A DNA stretch of 64,000 nt, from NCBI GenBank assembly GCA_003439945.1, contig QVRM01006598.1, positions 677,501 through 741,500 of the forward strand, written 5' to 3'. The stretch comes from Dermanyssus gallinae (Eukaryota > Arthropoda > Arachnida > Mesostigmata > Dermanyssidae). Shown one piece after another: positions 1 through 11,760 of this stretch. The stretch's first letter is position 1, and every line of letters begins with the position of its first letter. The translations under genes and the position numbers were made by a program. The notes below the pieces were generated by a model that did not search any database, was not told the DNA's origin, and worked only from the letters and a program-made list of their open reading frames with translations.

Positions 1-1
1 A

Positions 2-214
2 ATGCCAATGAAGAGCGCCAAAATGAAGCTACCACAAACTAATGGGAGGAAGAATATCACTGCCGTCAACGCGCTTCGTGTCGCGTTCGCGCCCGAGGCA
101 ACAACTGACACTTTTCGATTGTCGATTCATTGTCGTCAACGATTGAAAAGCATCTTTTTGAGGGCAAAAGCCTCCTGCTACTGCAGCTGCAGAAGCAGAG
201 GCAGCAGCAGCAGC
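2..214 (+). CDS. Possible exon, unrecognised
   Basis: This frame is open from an ATG at position 2 (a second ATG is at 8), and the other two plus frames are stopped early. It ends in a CAG-rich stretch just before GTAAGT at 215, which would be a strong splice donor. The peptide is basic and Ser/Arg-rich at its end and matches no family I know. A minus-strand frame is also open over the same bases, which weakens the case. It could equally be 5' untranslated sequence or chance. Confidence is low. Confidence 0.12.
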
Positions 215-780
215 GTAAGTCAAAAGTTCAAAGGTAGATTGAAAAGCCCACCTTTGCAAAGGCAGAATACAAACATAACTGGTTAGTTGAAACATGTAAA
301 AAAAATTATAAAAAAAAAATCTAATAATTATTCTACCACTGTTAATAAACCATAATAAAAATAATTAGTATTCTTATATAAATATGTTGTTACTTTTAAA
401 TAGTTCGTTTAATGTAATGTTAAGAAAGAAAACGTGTACTTGTATAAACAAATAATTTGATTTTACTTATCATGACAAAGCTGCAGGGTTGGTTAGTTAA
501 TTTTCTTTCAACTATTCGATGGAACAAGTAGAAAACTTGAGAAAAAACGTTGTTTTATATACATACACACCTAGACATATATATACGAATTAAAATTAAC
601 TGTTATGTTGCGTGCTATAGAGAGACGACGGAAGCGGCAACAACAAAGAGGTCAGCACGAGGCATCTGCGAGTCTCTTGTTGTCAAGTCGGGCCACTGCC
701 GTCATCGCCACCTGTCATCATCTGTGATTATCACCCGACTTATTGTGGCCAGCTGGGTCGTGGGGCGATGTAGTGGCGTG
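215..780. other. AT-rich spacer
   Basis: The first part is AT-rich with A and T runs. From about 630 it becomes GC-richer and leads into a GTT block. I see no gene. Confidence 0.5.
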
Positions 781-870
781 GAATTTAAATTAGTCGTCGT
801 CGCCGTCGCCATTGTTGTTGTTGATGTTGTGGTTGTTGTTGTTGTTGTTTTCATTATTGTTGTTGGTGTA
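780..870. repeat. GTT/GTC trinucleotide block
   Basis: Imperfect GTT, GTC and GTG triplets. The frames over it read as poly-Val on plus and poly-Thr on minus, which is a repeat artefact rather than protein. Confidence 0.8.
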
Positions 871-1151
871 GCCCTCGCGGCGTCTCGCAATTGAGAATGA
901 TGTTGGCAGCGGTATTCCTCCTCGTTCTCCTCACTCTTTTTCCTTCGCTCAGTTAGTCGCTGGTCTGGTGGTGACTCGATGACATCCGATCGCGTTCGTA
1001 TGTGGGGAAATTTTCGCTATTGAAAAACGCCGCAGCACAGTCGTCAACGTTCGCTGAGTCACAACACTCGTTGCTTGTGACCCAGCCACCCAGTGCCACA
1101 GACACCCAGCCATCTTTTCATTCATTCAGCTGAGGTGACCGGTGTGAGAAC

Positions 1152-1343
1152 TGTTGTTGTCGCTGGTGTTGTCGTTGCTGTTGTTGTTGTTGCTGCTGCT
1201 GCTGCTGTTGTTGTTGTTGTTGTTGTAGTTGCTGTTGTTGTTGCTGTTGTTGTTGCTGTTGTTGTTGCTGTTGTCGTTGCTGTTGTCGTTGATGTTGTTG
1301 TTGTTGTTGTCGCTGTTGTTATTGTTGTTGTCGTTGCTGTTGT
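1152..1343. repeat. GTT/GCT trinucleotide array
   Basis: About 190 bp of (GTT)n interrupted by GCT and GTC. The interruptions make the period partly six bases (GCTGTT). It is preceded by GC-rich non-repetitive sequence. There is no evidence that it is translated. Confidence 0.9.
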
Positions 1344-1485
1344 GACAATATGACTATATACAGTCATCACGAAATGAATGCGCCCGGCAAACAACAGCAC
1401 AATAGAACAGAGACACGCATGCGTAACCGTCGCAGCCATCAGCTGAGCATACGCCGCCCGGGCGCATATACATAGAATGTATGTT

Positions 1486-1512
1486 GTATATATATATATA
1501 TATATATATATA
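1486..1512. repeat. (TA)n array with weakly inverted flanks
   Basis: A short (TA)n tract. The ~20 bp on either side (tacatagaatgtatg on the left, catgtcgtatgta on the right) are imperfectly inverted to each other, a weak version of palindromes seen elsewhere in the window. Confidence 0.7.
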
Positions 1513-1843
1513 CACGCATGTCGTATGTAAACGCATGGGTATTCTGTGGTCCTGAGAGTAACTCATCAACACCTTTCTACTTTATGCTCGGCGAGGGTAG
1601 CTTTCGGTCAAGCTTTTCTCTCTCTTACACATACACTCTCTCTGCGGAGAACTCCGGACAGCTTAACTAAGTTCAGCGTAGCATTCGAGTTGGTAATCGT
1701 TGTCGTTGGTAATCGTCGTAATCGTTTATATTGGCCATAAACAGAACGAGTATCACAAGCACAAGGTGTAGCAAGCAGATTCAGCAATTCTGACAGTAGC
1801 TTACAGAAGGGGCGGCCAAATGTACCATGCGCTCGTATATGCT

Positions 1844-1858
1844 AGACATAGGGTGGTG
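1844..1858. other. Left target-site duplication of SINE
   Basis: The 15-mer agacatagggtggtg occurs here and again, identically, at 2024-2038. The two copies bracket the SINE exactly. Confidence 0.85.
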
Positions 1859-2023
1859 CTAGACATAGCACTTCCCTGCTGGGGGGGGAAGGAGGACATG
1901 ACTGGTTTTTAGTGGGTTGGAGCCCCACACTACCGGCCCACACTTGCAGGACAATCCTGCCGTGGTGCCCGCGTGTGCAATCCGCATTTCCCAGTTAGTC
2001 CTCTAAAAAAAAAAAAAAAAAAA
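1859..2023 (+). mobile_element. SINE-like retroposon with poly(A) tail
   Basis: A ~165-bp unit ending in an A-run, bracketed by a perfect 15-bp direct repeat (1844-1858 and 2024-2038). That is the mark of target-primed retroposition. Two related copies lie in the window, at 18293-18440 (plus) and 41888-41968 (minus). The shared core runs from a TTTTAGTGGGTTGGAGCCCC block to CAGTTAGTCC before the A-tail. GGTTGGAGCCC is one mismatch from a pol III B box, and TAGC at the 5' end could be a remnant A box, so a tRNA-derived head is plausible but unproven. It has no coding capacity and depends on a LINE for movement. The intact duplication suggests a fairly recent insertion. Confidence 0.8.
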
Positions 2024-2038
2024 AGACATAGGGTGGTG
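2024..2038. other. Right target-site duplication of SINE
   Basis: Identical to 1844-1858, directly after the A-tail. Confidence 0.85.
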
Positions 2039-2521
2039 GCGGCGACGGCGGCGCTGATACCGGCTGTCCTGACGGCGGTCTGCCCCGACTAAGCTCTTTC
2101 CGACAGACGCCCACAGCGGGGGCGGCGTTACAAACAGCGTTACAGCAGCGTCTGGTTTTCTTCTCCCTACATTCGGAACAGCGGCTTCTAGCTGTACTTT
2201 TCGCCGTAACTCACTCGTAACAGTGTACTTGACTTCTGGTTCTGGTTCCTCTGGTTTTTCCGGCTCGGCTGACGTCGCCAGTTGTTCGTTCGTACATCCC
2301 ATACGCGAGATCTCGTCTTACTTACGCGTCTCATTAAACCATCACACCAAAACATGCATTACATTACAACCATAGACTAATTCTATTCGAATAATACAAG
2401 ATGGTATTACTGCGGTGATAATGCAAATAAAAGCAAACATTTTTTTACAAATTTATTTGCGTAACTTGTGCATAGTTTTGCACTAGCCATGTGGCTATAT
2501 GAAGTTGTAAAACAAACGGGA

Positions 2522-2526
<5 letters not shown>

Positions 2527-2581
<55 letters not shown>
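2527..2581. repeat. (TA)n array
   Basis: About 27 TA units following a TATAAATATA lead-in. The stretch 2039-2526 before it holds no recognisable gene. Confidence 0.95.
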
Positions 2582-2584
<3 letters not shown>

Positions 2585-3376
2585 GCAGTTATGATAGATT
2601 AAAAGATACTCGTGACAGTGGTGGAACGATGACTAGACAGACATTCTTGCCGTTACGCACGCTATCGTATTTTGTCAGAGAATTCACTTGTATGAATGAA
2701 CAAGGGATGCACGCGTGAGAGAAAGGGAAGAACGCATCATCGGTGCGAAGGAGAACGCGCGCGAGATATACAGAGAGAGAGAGACAGAAAGTGTGTGTGC
2801 GAAGAAGTTTGGCGTCGGTAATGCGGCGCTCCTGGGTAAACCTTCCACGTGCGTACGCTGGTAGGTGTATTAGTGTGTGATTTCCCCCGTACCACCATGA
2901 GGTGTTTGTTCCTTGGTTCTGCGTCTTTTCCCGCACTGTGCCGTGCTATATCTACCGACGACACCGGTGTCGTTCTAGTGTCATCGTCTTTTCTCGTCAG
3001 ACCGTCAGACGGATCGTGAACTGATGGTGACGTCGGTACGGCTCGTGTGAGAGCACAACGTAGTCACTTAGTTAGTCAGCCTCGCAGACCGGCTGACCGA
3101 CTGATACTCACCGATAAAGGATATAGATAGGTAGATAGATGCATACTTGTGTCTTTCGCAACATCTCCAGATGGCCTAAAAACCACAGAAACACCACAGC
3201 TAGCCACAGAGACAGATACCACGGTGGTTTTGGTTTTACCCTACAGCTACTATTACACCGCAGCTACTGGCGGGCAGGGAGCTTTCAAAACAACGGCGTG
3301 TGAATATCCAGTAGGCTGGAGAAATGAAAAGTACCGCAACACCTAAGAACGAGGCTTTATATATAAAATATGTATG
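2582..3376. other. Spacer with mixed short repeats
   Basis: Moderately GC-rich, with a short GA tract near 2770. Short ORFs on both strands are not conserved-looking. No gene recognised. Confidence 0.5.
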
Positions 3377-3422
<46 letters not shown>

Positions 3423-3424
3423 AT
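3377..3424. repeat. Compound (TA)n(GA)n microsatellite
   Basis: (TA)11 passes directly into (GA)12. Confidence 0.95.
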
Positions 3425-3450
3425 AAATAAAAAAAACGGAGGGTCGAGGT

Positions 3451-3474
3451 GCACGGGGAGCTCTCTCCCCGTGC
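3451..3474. other. GC-rich hairpin
   Basis: GCACGGGGAG and CTCCCCGTGC form a perfect 10-bp stem with a 4-base loop. It is followed by GA repeats. No role can be assigned. Confidence 0.7.
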
Positions 3475-3838
3475 AGAGGGAGAGAGAGAGATCCGCGTAA
3501 ATCATAGTTACAACGGGCCACAAGGAAGGTGAACTTAGTAATCAGAATGTCTGCTACCACCTCATTGAGTAGTAGTTGTAGTAGTAGTAGTTAGTAGCAA
3601 TAAATTCGTTCATGTTACTCGAGCGGCGACACAGAGCGAAGAGCTGGGAACTAGTTTCATTGGTTAATGGCTGTCTTCTGTCCGGTTGGCCGACAAAGAA
3701 GACGACATGCCGAACGCGAGACTAAGCTACCCTATACGCGCCGCTATTTGGACTGCGGCCCTGTTCTGCCAAAAAAAAAAGACTTTGTGCGCTCCTTTGG
3801 TGGCAAATTAGTGACATTTCCACGAACCCAACGCACCC

Positions 3839-3843
<5 letters not shown>

Positions 3844-3886
<43 letters not shown>
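3844..3886. repeat. (TA)n array
   Basis: About 21 TA units. The flanks 3475-3843 and 3887-4424 show no recognisable gene; a (GT)n tract is at 4203-4219. Confidence 0.95.
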
Positions 3887-3887
<1 letters not shown>

Positions 3888-4424
3888 TTAAATCAAGCGC
3901 GTACGTCGTTTCGTCTGCTGTCGTGCCGAGTGGCCACCCGAACGTCTACTGCGCGAGGTAACGCTTGTGTACAATACTCTGCTTGAAGAGAGTACAGCGT
4001 GATGACCGCGTTTTATGTTGTCTTTGGCTTCAAAAGTTATTCGTTTTGTTCAAGTACTATTGTTAGCGTTATATATTACATATATATATATAAGAGTTAT
4101 CCCCAACAGTATGCAAGTGCAATGCCCCGCCTCTATGGGTGTACTGTATCTATTAACGTGTAAGTGCAGAGCAGCTGTGAATGTATTTATCCGTATAATG
4201 GGCGTGTGTGTGTGTGTGTCTGTATAGCCGGACGGATGGGTGTGGACTCGCGTGTCGTCGGCATTCGCGTGTTTATTACGCATTGTCATCATCGGAAACT
4301 AGCTTGACCGACTACGGTTCTACGGTGCGGTTGACCATTTCGTCCTTTGTAGTAGATATACTATGATGCTACGCACACGCCGAGTGCAAACCTTATTCAG
4401 GGGTAGTGCAGGAGAATGGTAGCG

Positions 4425-4830
4425 TCAACAACAACGATAAAACAACGACATCAACAACAACGAACACAACAAAAGCAGCAACAGCAACTCTGTCCCGTTA
4501 GTTACCGTCCGTCGATTGTTTGAAAATATATCAAAAGCAACAGTCTCAGTAGGAACTAGAACCAGGGACTAGCAGCATTTTGCATCTATCTACTTGATCA
4601 TTTGATCAGCGTCTGTCGGCAGAAACTATGCGCGAAAAAAGACCACCACCGCTGTCACCAACAACCGCAGAAGCAGCAGCTTTTCGACCACAAACCACTA
4701 TTATCACAACAACAAAAACAACAACACCGCCCCAACAATAATAACAACGATCGCAACAGCAACATCAGCAACAATAATAACAACAACCGCGCCAACAACA
4801 ACAGCAGCAACAACAACAAACGTAACACAA
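4425..4830. repeat. CAA/CAG/AAT-rich block
   Basis: About 400 bp dominated by CAA with CAG, CGA and AAT interruptions. A frame from 4602 reads as His/Gln/Asn-rich peptide, but its composition follows the triplets and all frames in the block are equally biased. I take it as a degenerate microsatellite, not an exon. Confidence 0.75.
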
Positions 4831-4849
4831 AACGTTGACAAGATGACGT

Positions 4850-5450
4850 GGAGGCGGAAACGACCTCGGCCAGTATCTCGCAGCTTATTGCAGTAGGCCT
4901 ATCCGGCCGCTACAACCATTACGGCGGAAACACGCACATGATTCGTGATGAATGACGAATCCGCAGTGATCCGCCACCTGATTGGTGGTGACCTGGACAC
5001 GCGATCTCGTCACGACTGTCACGCACGCTGAGGAATGTAGGGGTTGAGGGCGGAGGCGGGGGCGCGGGGAGAGAAGAGAGGGGTAGTGAGGGGCACATCG
5101 AAGGCAGAAGTGCCCCCGGACCGGGGGCGATCATTGCGATGTGTGCTCACTCGTGGTCGCTTGGCAAGGCGTCGCGATCCCGACGACCCCGCTGCGCCGC
5201 TGCTAAAGGGGCAGAACTCTAGGTAAGAAAAACACTTCTTATACAGCACCCGTTAGCCCCCAGCCAGCAACATTGACAACGGCGGGGTGGCGTCTGTACG
5301 ACGAACGGAGCCGGCTCATCGGAGCTGCTAACCGACACGTAAACAAACCTATGAGCGAACACTCACGCAGAACTATTTTTCAGCTGGTATTAATCATATA
5401 TCACATCCTGACTTTTCACGGCTTTTTATATCGGCGAATACCTCGTTAGT
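4850..5450. other. GC-rich block, unrecognised
   Basis: Clearly GC-richer than its surroundings, with G-runs near 5050 and 5110. A plus-strand frame (5044-5223) ends beside CTCTAG|GTAAGA, a possible donor, but a minus frame is open over the same bases. It could be a promoter or 5' exon region. I recognise no protein. Confidence 0.3.
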
Positions 5451-5469
5451 CGTTTTTTTGGCTAGTGTT

Positions 5470-5610
5470 GTGGTAGTGGTTAATGTTGTTGTTGTTGCTG
5501 CTGCTCATGCTGCTATTGTTGACGTTGTTGTTTTCGCCTTGGTTATCATCGACACCATCATCATCATCATCATTGTCGTCATCAGCAGCAGCAGCAGCAG
5601 CAACAGCACG
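5470..5610. repeat. GTT/CAT/CAG trinucleotide block
   Basis: Runs of GTT, then ATC/CAT, then CAG. All long ORFs here are homopolymeric. Confidence 0.85.
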
Positions 5611-5639
5611 ACCTCTACTGTGAGCGTGAACGCTATCCT

Positions 5640-6671
<1,032 letters not shown>

Positions 6672-7039
6672 TAACACACATGTCAAGTAACGTCAGCTGA
6701 GCTTCAAAATTAAAATTAATAGATGAATAAAGGGGATCGTTATAATAATAAAAGTCTTATGGGTAAAATCTGACCATTCACAATTCTAATATTTTTCACT
6801 GTAAGGGTTTTCAATACTAATACGGCATTATACCAAATCTGGTAATCTGCGCATAGCTGAAGTAAACTATGAGCTGCAAAAATGCTGCTGGCGCCAGCAA
6901 CAATGACAACAACAGCAGCACCAAATTTCACAGCAGTATCTACGACAAGCAGCTAGCTCTTCTGTAACTCATAAGAGTGTACCTGGTCTTTGTTTTATCA
7001 TATTGAGCTCATTGAGACGCTGCACTTGGATCCAATAAT

Positions 7040-7560
7040 TGAGCGCCCTCTTACAGCAGGATACTACGAATCTGCCTCTTGAGGTAGAAGAAGTCAGGTC
7101 CTGGGCTCTCTTCTAAGAGTAAAGAGTGCGGGACCAGACCAGGTGTACTATGAGCACTGGGTGCAGTTTGAGCCACTCTTGGCAAACCATCTTTGTGACT
7201 TCTTCAACGAGATCATGAAGAGGGCGCAAATGCCAAGGGCCTGGCATATAGCACGGCGATGACCAACGAGGCCCAGATTTATACAGCGGTATAGCGTCTG
7301 AAAGAACGCTAAGGAAGATATTCTGCAAGTTGGTTATAAAACGGATCAAGTTCGTTGTTAGGAGACCGTTCCGCCGGAGTAATAAGGCTCCGGAGGTATC
7401 GGGGAGCCCGCGATGCAACCTACGCGCTTCAGTCAGAGATAGAACGAGCTGTGGTGAAACCCGCAGACCATTTGTATGCAGTCTTTAAAGACTGCGTCAA
7501 AGATTTCGACAAAGCGCCCTGAGATGTCCTGGTAGGAGGAATTTCGACTCTACCAGGAGA
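7040..7560 (+). pseudogene. Non-LTR retrotransposon reverse transcriptase, decayed fragment
   Basis: Split frames read as the front half of a LINE reverse transcriptase. At 7109 onward the frame gives VKSAGPDQVYYEHW, then PLLANHLCDFFNEIMKRAQ, then a stop. After frame changes, LRKIFCKLVIKRIK and RYRGARDATYALQSEIERA appear. The palm motif A region reads YAVFKDCVKDFDKAP near 7475-7520, where the family has a V-F-x-D-x-x-K-A-F-D pattern. The YADD part is missing and several stops and shifts are present, so it is dead. In life the enzyme copies element RNA at a nicked target. I cannot place the clade. DNA from 7560 to about 7900 may be further eroded element. Confidence 0.75.
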
Positions 7561-8256
7561 TGACTCTGAGAGGCCCTGGCTACCAGAGGAATGACCCTGA
7601 CTTTGTGGGCCATTGGGAAACTGCTAATCTGGGGTGTGTCCGATTCGGAGCACTCAAAGCATTGAGAGGGACAAGATTCGTCATTACAAAGCATACATCA
7701 AGCTATGGGAACGAGCACACCATTTGTCCGTTTATCATTGAGACATCAAACGTGTGGGGACGGGACCATGGTCATAACGCGGGACCCCAGGCCAGATCGT
7801 TGATAAGTCGAACGGGGACCAACGATCCACAGCGCTCTTGAGGCAGCAGCGTATCGCCTTAGAACTTCAGCGCACGGCAACGCAAGGATAATTCTTGACA
7901 CACGCTGCCCAGCGGGAGAGGCCTGGAGGAACTGATGTATATATAATATACAGTTCTTATACAGACGCTATTTATACATCTACAAAATATACAGATGTCA
8001 ATTATGTAGATGTATATGCGCCTATACAGTCCATGGTATAAAATGATGACATGTGTATTTTGTTGTACATGCCAAGCAAATAATAAATAAGAAGCTCAAC
8101 CTGTAGTATATCTACCGGCTGGCTATAATCTGGTAACAAAATAAATAATAGGTGTGATCATTATTATTTAATTATTATTTTTTACTCAATTTGTTAGTAT
8201 TTCCCTCCAATTGTGGAACCTAAACGTGTACCCGCCGAGGCTCACCCCCACTCCTC

Positions 8257-8257
8257 A

Positions 8258-8313
<56 letters not shown>
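8257..8313. repeat. (ATT)19 microsatellite
   Basis: Uninterrupted ATT triplets. The preceding 7900-8256 is AT-rich with no gene seen. Confidence 0.97.
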
Positions 8314-8385
8314 GCTGCGCGTGTAGCTTACTGGCCTCTGCCCTTATCTGCGAGCGACGAGAGCTTTCCTCTCATCTAGCTGGAA

Positions 8386-8637
8386 ATGTCGCAAACTCCC
8401 ACCGGACACTATACACCGCGCCCCAGTTCCCCCGGGCCGCCGTTCTGTTCTCGTGGGGTAATCTTCAATCTTTCAGACCACACCGGGAATGATTGCGTTA
8501 TCGATGTTCGCACTTCTGTCATGTTTTCGTCGGTCGGCCGCCCGCAGCAGCGGATTCGTTGGCGCGCGAACTGTCGCTGGCCTGGTCGCATTTCCACCCC
8601 CCCCCCCCTGACAGCGGAGCAGTTAGCCGCCGGATAG
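8386..8637 (+). CDS. Possible host ORF, unrecognised
   Basis: An 83-codon frame begins at an ATG with A at -3 in a GC-rich block, and is not low-complexity: MSQTPTGHYTPRPSSPGP at the start, Arg-rich in the middle, then a stop. GGG|GTAATC inside it could act as a donor, which would make only the first ~24 codons coding. A minus frame overlaps it. No domain is visible. It might be a first exon, promoter DNA or chance. Confidence 0.15.
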   Translation: MSQTPTGHYTPRPSSPGPPFCSRGVIFNLSDHTGNDCVIDVRTSVMFSSVGRPQQRIRWRANCRWPGRISTPPPLTAEQLAAG

Positions 8638-8727
8638 ACAACAAACACGTGAACAAATGCTTACTGCCACGATTGTTGTAGATCTGTAATCGTGACTACG
8701 ATCGCGGGACCATACGATACCATGCTA

Positions 8728-9056
8728 TAATAACAACAACGGTGACGACGACGACAAAGACAAAAACGACAGTAACGAGAAGAATTACAACAAAAAAAAA
8801 GCAACGATATCAACAGTAACATCAACAGCAGCAGCAGCACAAACAACAACAACAATAACAACAACGAAAATAAGAACTAGAACAACAATAAACGTGAACA
8901 TCAACAAGAAGAAGCACTGTACTAGTAACAGCGACACGACGATCAACAAGGTCATTGTCGGCAGCAACAACAACGATCAGCACAAAAATAACTACAACAG
9001 CACATAATAGCTACAAGAACAACAGCAACAACAACAACAACAGAAGCAACAAGAGG
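8728..9056. repeat. CAA-rich trinucleotide block
   Basis: About 330 bp of imperfect CAA/ACG/CAG triplets. Minus-strand ORFs over it are Leu/Val repeats and are rejected. Confidence 0.85.
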
Positions 9057-9225
9057 CGCTGATATTTCACATCGATGTTTTTGCAAGCAACGTGGCCAGA
9101 ACTCTCACGACGCTGGCTTAGGCTTATGTGAAGACAGCGTTCAATGTTTTTGGATTTATGTCACTGTAATAGGTGTTATTGTCATCGTCGCCGAAGCTGC
9201 TGCTGCTGCAAGTGTTGCAGTTAAG

Positions 9226-9271
<46 letters not shown>

Positions 9272-9346
9272 CATATTTATATACAAGCATATGCACAGGC
9301 AGCTTTGGAGAAAGGCGTAACCGAGGGGCAGTTCATTTTCGTCAAA

Positions 9347-9384
9347 ATGGTGCTGCAAGACCGTAAAGACAGCGAGAGTATGGG
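9347..9384 (+). CDS. Candidate first coding exon
   Basis: ATG in near-ideal eukaryotic start context (GTCAAAATGG) opens the frame MVLQDRKDSESM and runs into TATGG|GTAAGT, a near-consensus donor. The frame leaves two bases at the splice site. The same frame is open upstream to a possible acceptor at 9298, giving an alternative 86-bp internal exon (9299-9384). The other plus frames contain stops. Both donor phase and strand match the candidate exon at 34069-34154, which begins with one completing base. No family is recognised. RNA evidence would decide; on sequence alone this is a reasoned guess. Confidence 0.25.
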
Positions 9385-9718
9385 GTAAGTGCCAAGAGGC
9401 GGCTAATGTAAACCGTCCAATGTAAGTGTAGCGCAGCGCTCATAAGGTAACGTGGGGCCCGCAATCGCCATAACCAGCCGATACACCGAGACACTTGCCA
9501 CAGAGTTGGTCTGATCTACCTTTGGCCACCTGCACGCTTATATGTATAGGATTATTTTTAATCGCGCCACGTGTAGTTAAGACAAATGAACGCCGCAGCC
9601 AAGCCGACCACCACCACATGATACTTGCGTCTACATGTCAGGCTATAGGTCACGCTCGACAAGTGGCCGATGGTACGGTTAATCGAATGGGGAAACACTA
9701 GTAGGTGCTCTCGGCTAC

Positions 9719-9721
<3 letters not shown>
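9385..9721. other. Spacer
   Basis: No gene recognised; a short plus frame at 9495-9701 lacks any familiar motif. Confidence 0.45.

Positions 9722-9787
<66 letters not shown>
9722..9787. repeat. (TA)n array
   Basis: About 33 TA units with one CATA interruption. Confidence 0.95.
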
Positions 9788-9924
9788 TTAAATTTTCTGC
9801 TCGTATTTACAGCGAGTACGTCCGCTCAACTACTTAAGGCAGCAAAGGGCAAAACATGATATTTGGTTGTTTGTTCATTTGAGAAGGGAAATAATGCCGA
9901 CATGTATACATATATACTTATATG

Positions 9925-9925
<1 letters not shown>

Positions 9926-9992
<67 letters not shown>

Positions 9993-9996
9993 TACA

Positions 9997-10028
<32 letters not shown>

Positions 10029-10035
10029 CATACAT
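9926..10035. repeat. (TA)n array with TACA/TGTA arms
   Basis: (TA)n whose left edge reads TATGTATGTATA and right edge TATATACATACAT, so the whole is near-palindromic. Overlapping Ile-Tyr ORFs on both strands are artefacts. Confidence 0.9.
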
Positions 10036-10197
10036 CCATATGCGTAGGCGCCATAATCAAGGAGTGGTGAATCGTAGGAAAACGTGTGTTGTCGTCTTGG
10101 CACGCAGAGTCATAAGGGTGCCGTTGGTGTCGTCGTTGTTGACGTAGAGCGCGGGCAGGAGAAGATCCGCCCATTCGCGCGGCCGGCGAGCCAAACT

Positions 10198-10353
10198 ATG
10201 GATAGCCCTTTTGAATGGCAGCAGCAGCAGCAGCTATGGCAACAACAGCGTGGTAGTAGTAGTAGTAGTAGTGGTTGTCGCAGTCGTAACAGGACAACGA
10301 CGACGACAATGACGGCCGCGACGACGAGTTACTATTGTCAATGGGACTGTTGA
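10198..10353 (+). CDS. Candidate polyglutamine N-terminus, unrecognised
   Basis: ATG with A at -3 and G at +4 starts MDSPFEWQQQQQLWQQQRG, followed by a Ser run, Arg-rich and Thr-rich tracts, and a stop after 51 codons. It lies in a GC-rich stretch after a (TA)n array. The opening eight residues are not explained by the triplet repeat, unlike other Gln-rich frames in the window. It could be the first coding exon of a polyQ regulatory protein, but no consensus donor is evident and no domain follows, so chance is not excluded. Confidence 0.22.
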   Translation: MDSPFEWQQQQQLWQQQRGSSSSSSGCRSRNRTTTTTMTAATTSYYCQWDC

Positions 10354-10585
10354 AAGTGTTGAATTGTTAACACCCCTTCGGCAACCTTTGGCTTGCCCTA
10401 TGGGGAGCAATACTGTCCGTAGGAATGACATCAACACCAACAAGGGTTGGACGACGCGCGACGGCACCCGCCAGTAACATCACTGCTCTTGCAATGTCTC
10501 TGCGCATCTCGGCGCGAAGACCTCGGCGGAAGTGGGCGTCGTCAGCGCCATGGAAACCCTGTAGTGGCTGGCAATAGCTCTCTTT

Positions 10586-10588
<3 letters not shown>

Positions 10589-10683
<95 letters not shown>

Positions 10684-10686
10684 TTT

Positions 10687-10720
<34 letters not shown>
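10589..10720. repeat. Long (TA)n array
   Basis: About 130 bp of TA with TTATATG and TTTATACA interruptions. Confidence 0.95.
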
Positions 10721-10724
<4 letters not shown>

Positions 10725-11632
10725 GAGAGGAGATGACGATGACCGTGTGGCCGGGCCATTCGATGCCGTACGTGACATTTGCGGTGATAATTCGCTTATG
10801 ATATGTGTGTTGGTGGCAGAAGCGCCCATGCGCCCATGTATTTTTCTTGCCTAATCTACGCTGTTCCGCTTTTCCGCTTTTGCGGCCCTGCGATATGGGT
10901 CTGACGATAACATGCTGCTGCTGCTATGCCAAGCGACGTGTGCATCATGTTTATCTGTTTGTGTGTGTTTTTATGGTGGATAACCAGTAGATGTCTACCC
11001 GGGGGATGGATCATATGGGTCTGCTTATCTTTGTGTTTTTTGCGTTGGTCTTTTTTTTTCGGTTAATCAATAATTAGCTACGAAGGCGTTTGAGCAACTG
11101 TAATCCGACCGACGCAGATGCCATGATTATCTTCTCAATAACGAGTCAGTCACACAGTTACTATTGTCACTGTTGATTATGTTGTAGTTCTTGCACACAC
11201 ATTCGTATGTGTCAGTCTTAGAATTTGGCAATAGAATAATCACAGTGATTAAATGAAACATTGGAAATATATTGTTTTCTGTACATTTGAAAAGTCATAA
11301 CTGTGCTTGGCAACACGTTAAACAGCTGCCTGTTTTCGCCGTGCTCTTGTTTTGCCACTCGGGGGGTTGTTCTGTACAATGACATTCCAGCAGTAAAAGA
11401 CGACGCCCCCCCTCTAATAGTTTCAACACTCTCTCTTTCTCTTATTTCCATAGAATGTCTTCCAATAATCTAGATCAATAAGCACAGCAGTGTTTTTAAA
11501 TATTGTTATGGTATATGTGTAAGATATCATGGCAGTGATTGCAATGCAATCTCCTCTCTAACAAAGCTGGCACTAAGCGATTTTTAATATTAACATCATT
11601 ACGAAGCTGTAGTGATATTGATCGTACTATGG
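10721..11632. other. Spacer, nothing recognised
   Basis: No conserved frame or repeat unit found. Confidence 0.45.
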
Positions 11633-11760
11633 TATTAGGTCTACAAAAAAGTGTTTTCGTTTTTTCCGTTTTTTTTCTAAAAAAAAAACTTTTTTGTAGA
11701 CCAAAAAGTCTCTTCGGTTTTCCCGTTTTTTCCCGAAAACACTTTTTTGTAGACCCAATA
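11633..11760. mobile_element. Foldback/MITE-like inverted repeat
   Basis: The 27-base arms at 11633-11659 and 11734-11760 are inverted copies with one mismatch (core GTCTACAAAAAAGTGTTTTC). A third partial copy (CTTTTTTGTAGACC) sits in the middle at 11690-11702. The spacer is T- and A-rich. The size (128 bp), terminal inversion and lack of coding suggest a miniature or foldback transposon, but I see no convincing target duplication. Confidence 0.5.

Noticed and set aside
9863..10147. Overlapping Ile-Tyr ORFs on both strands
   Set aside because: Pure (TA)n translation.
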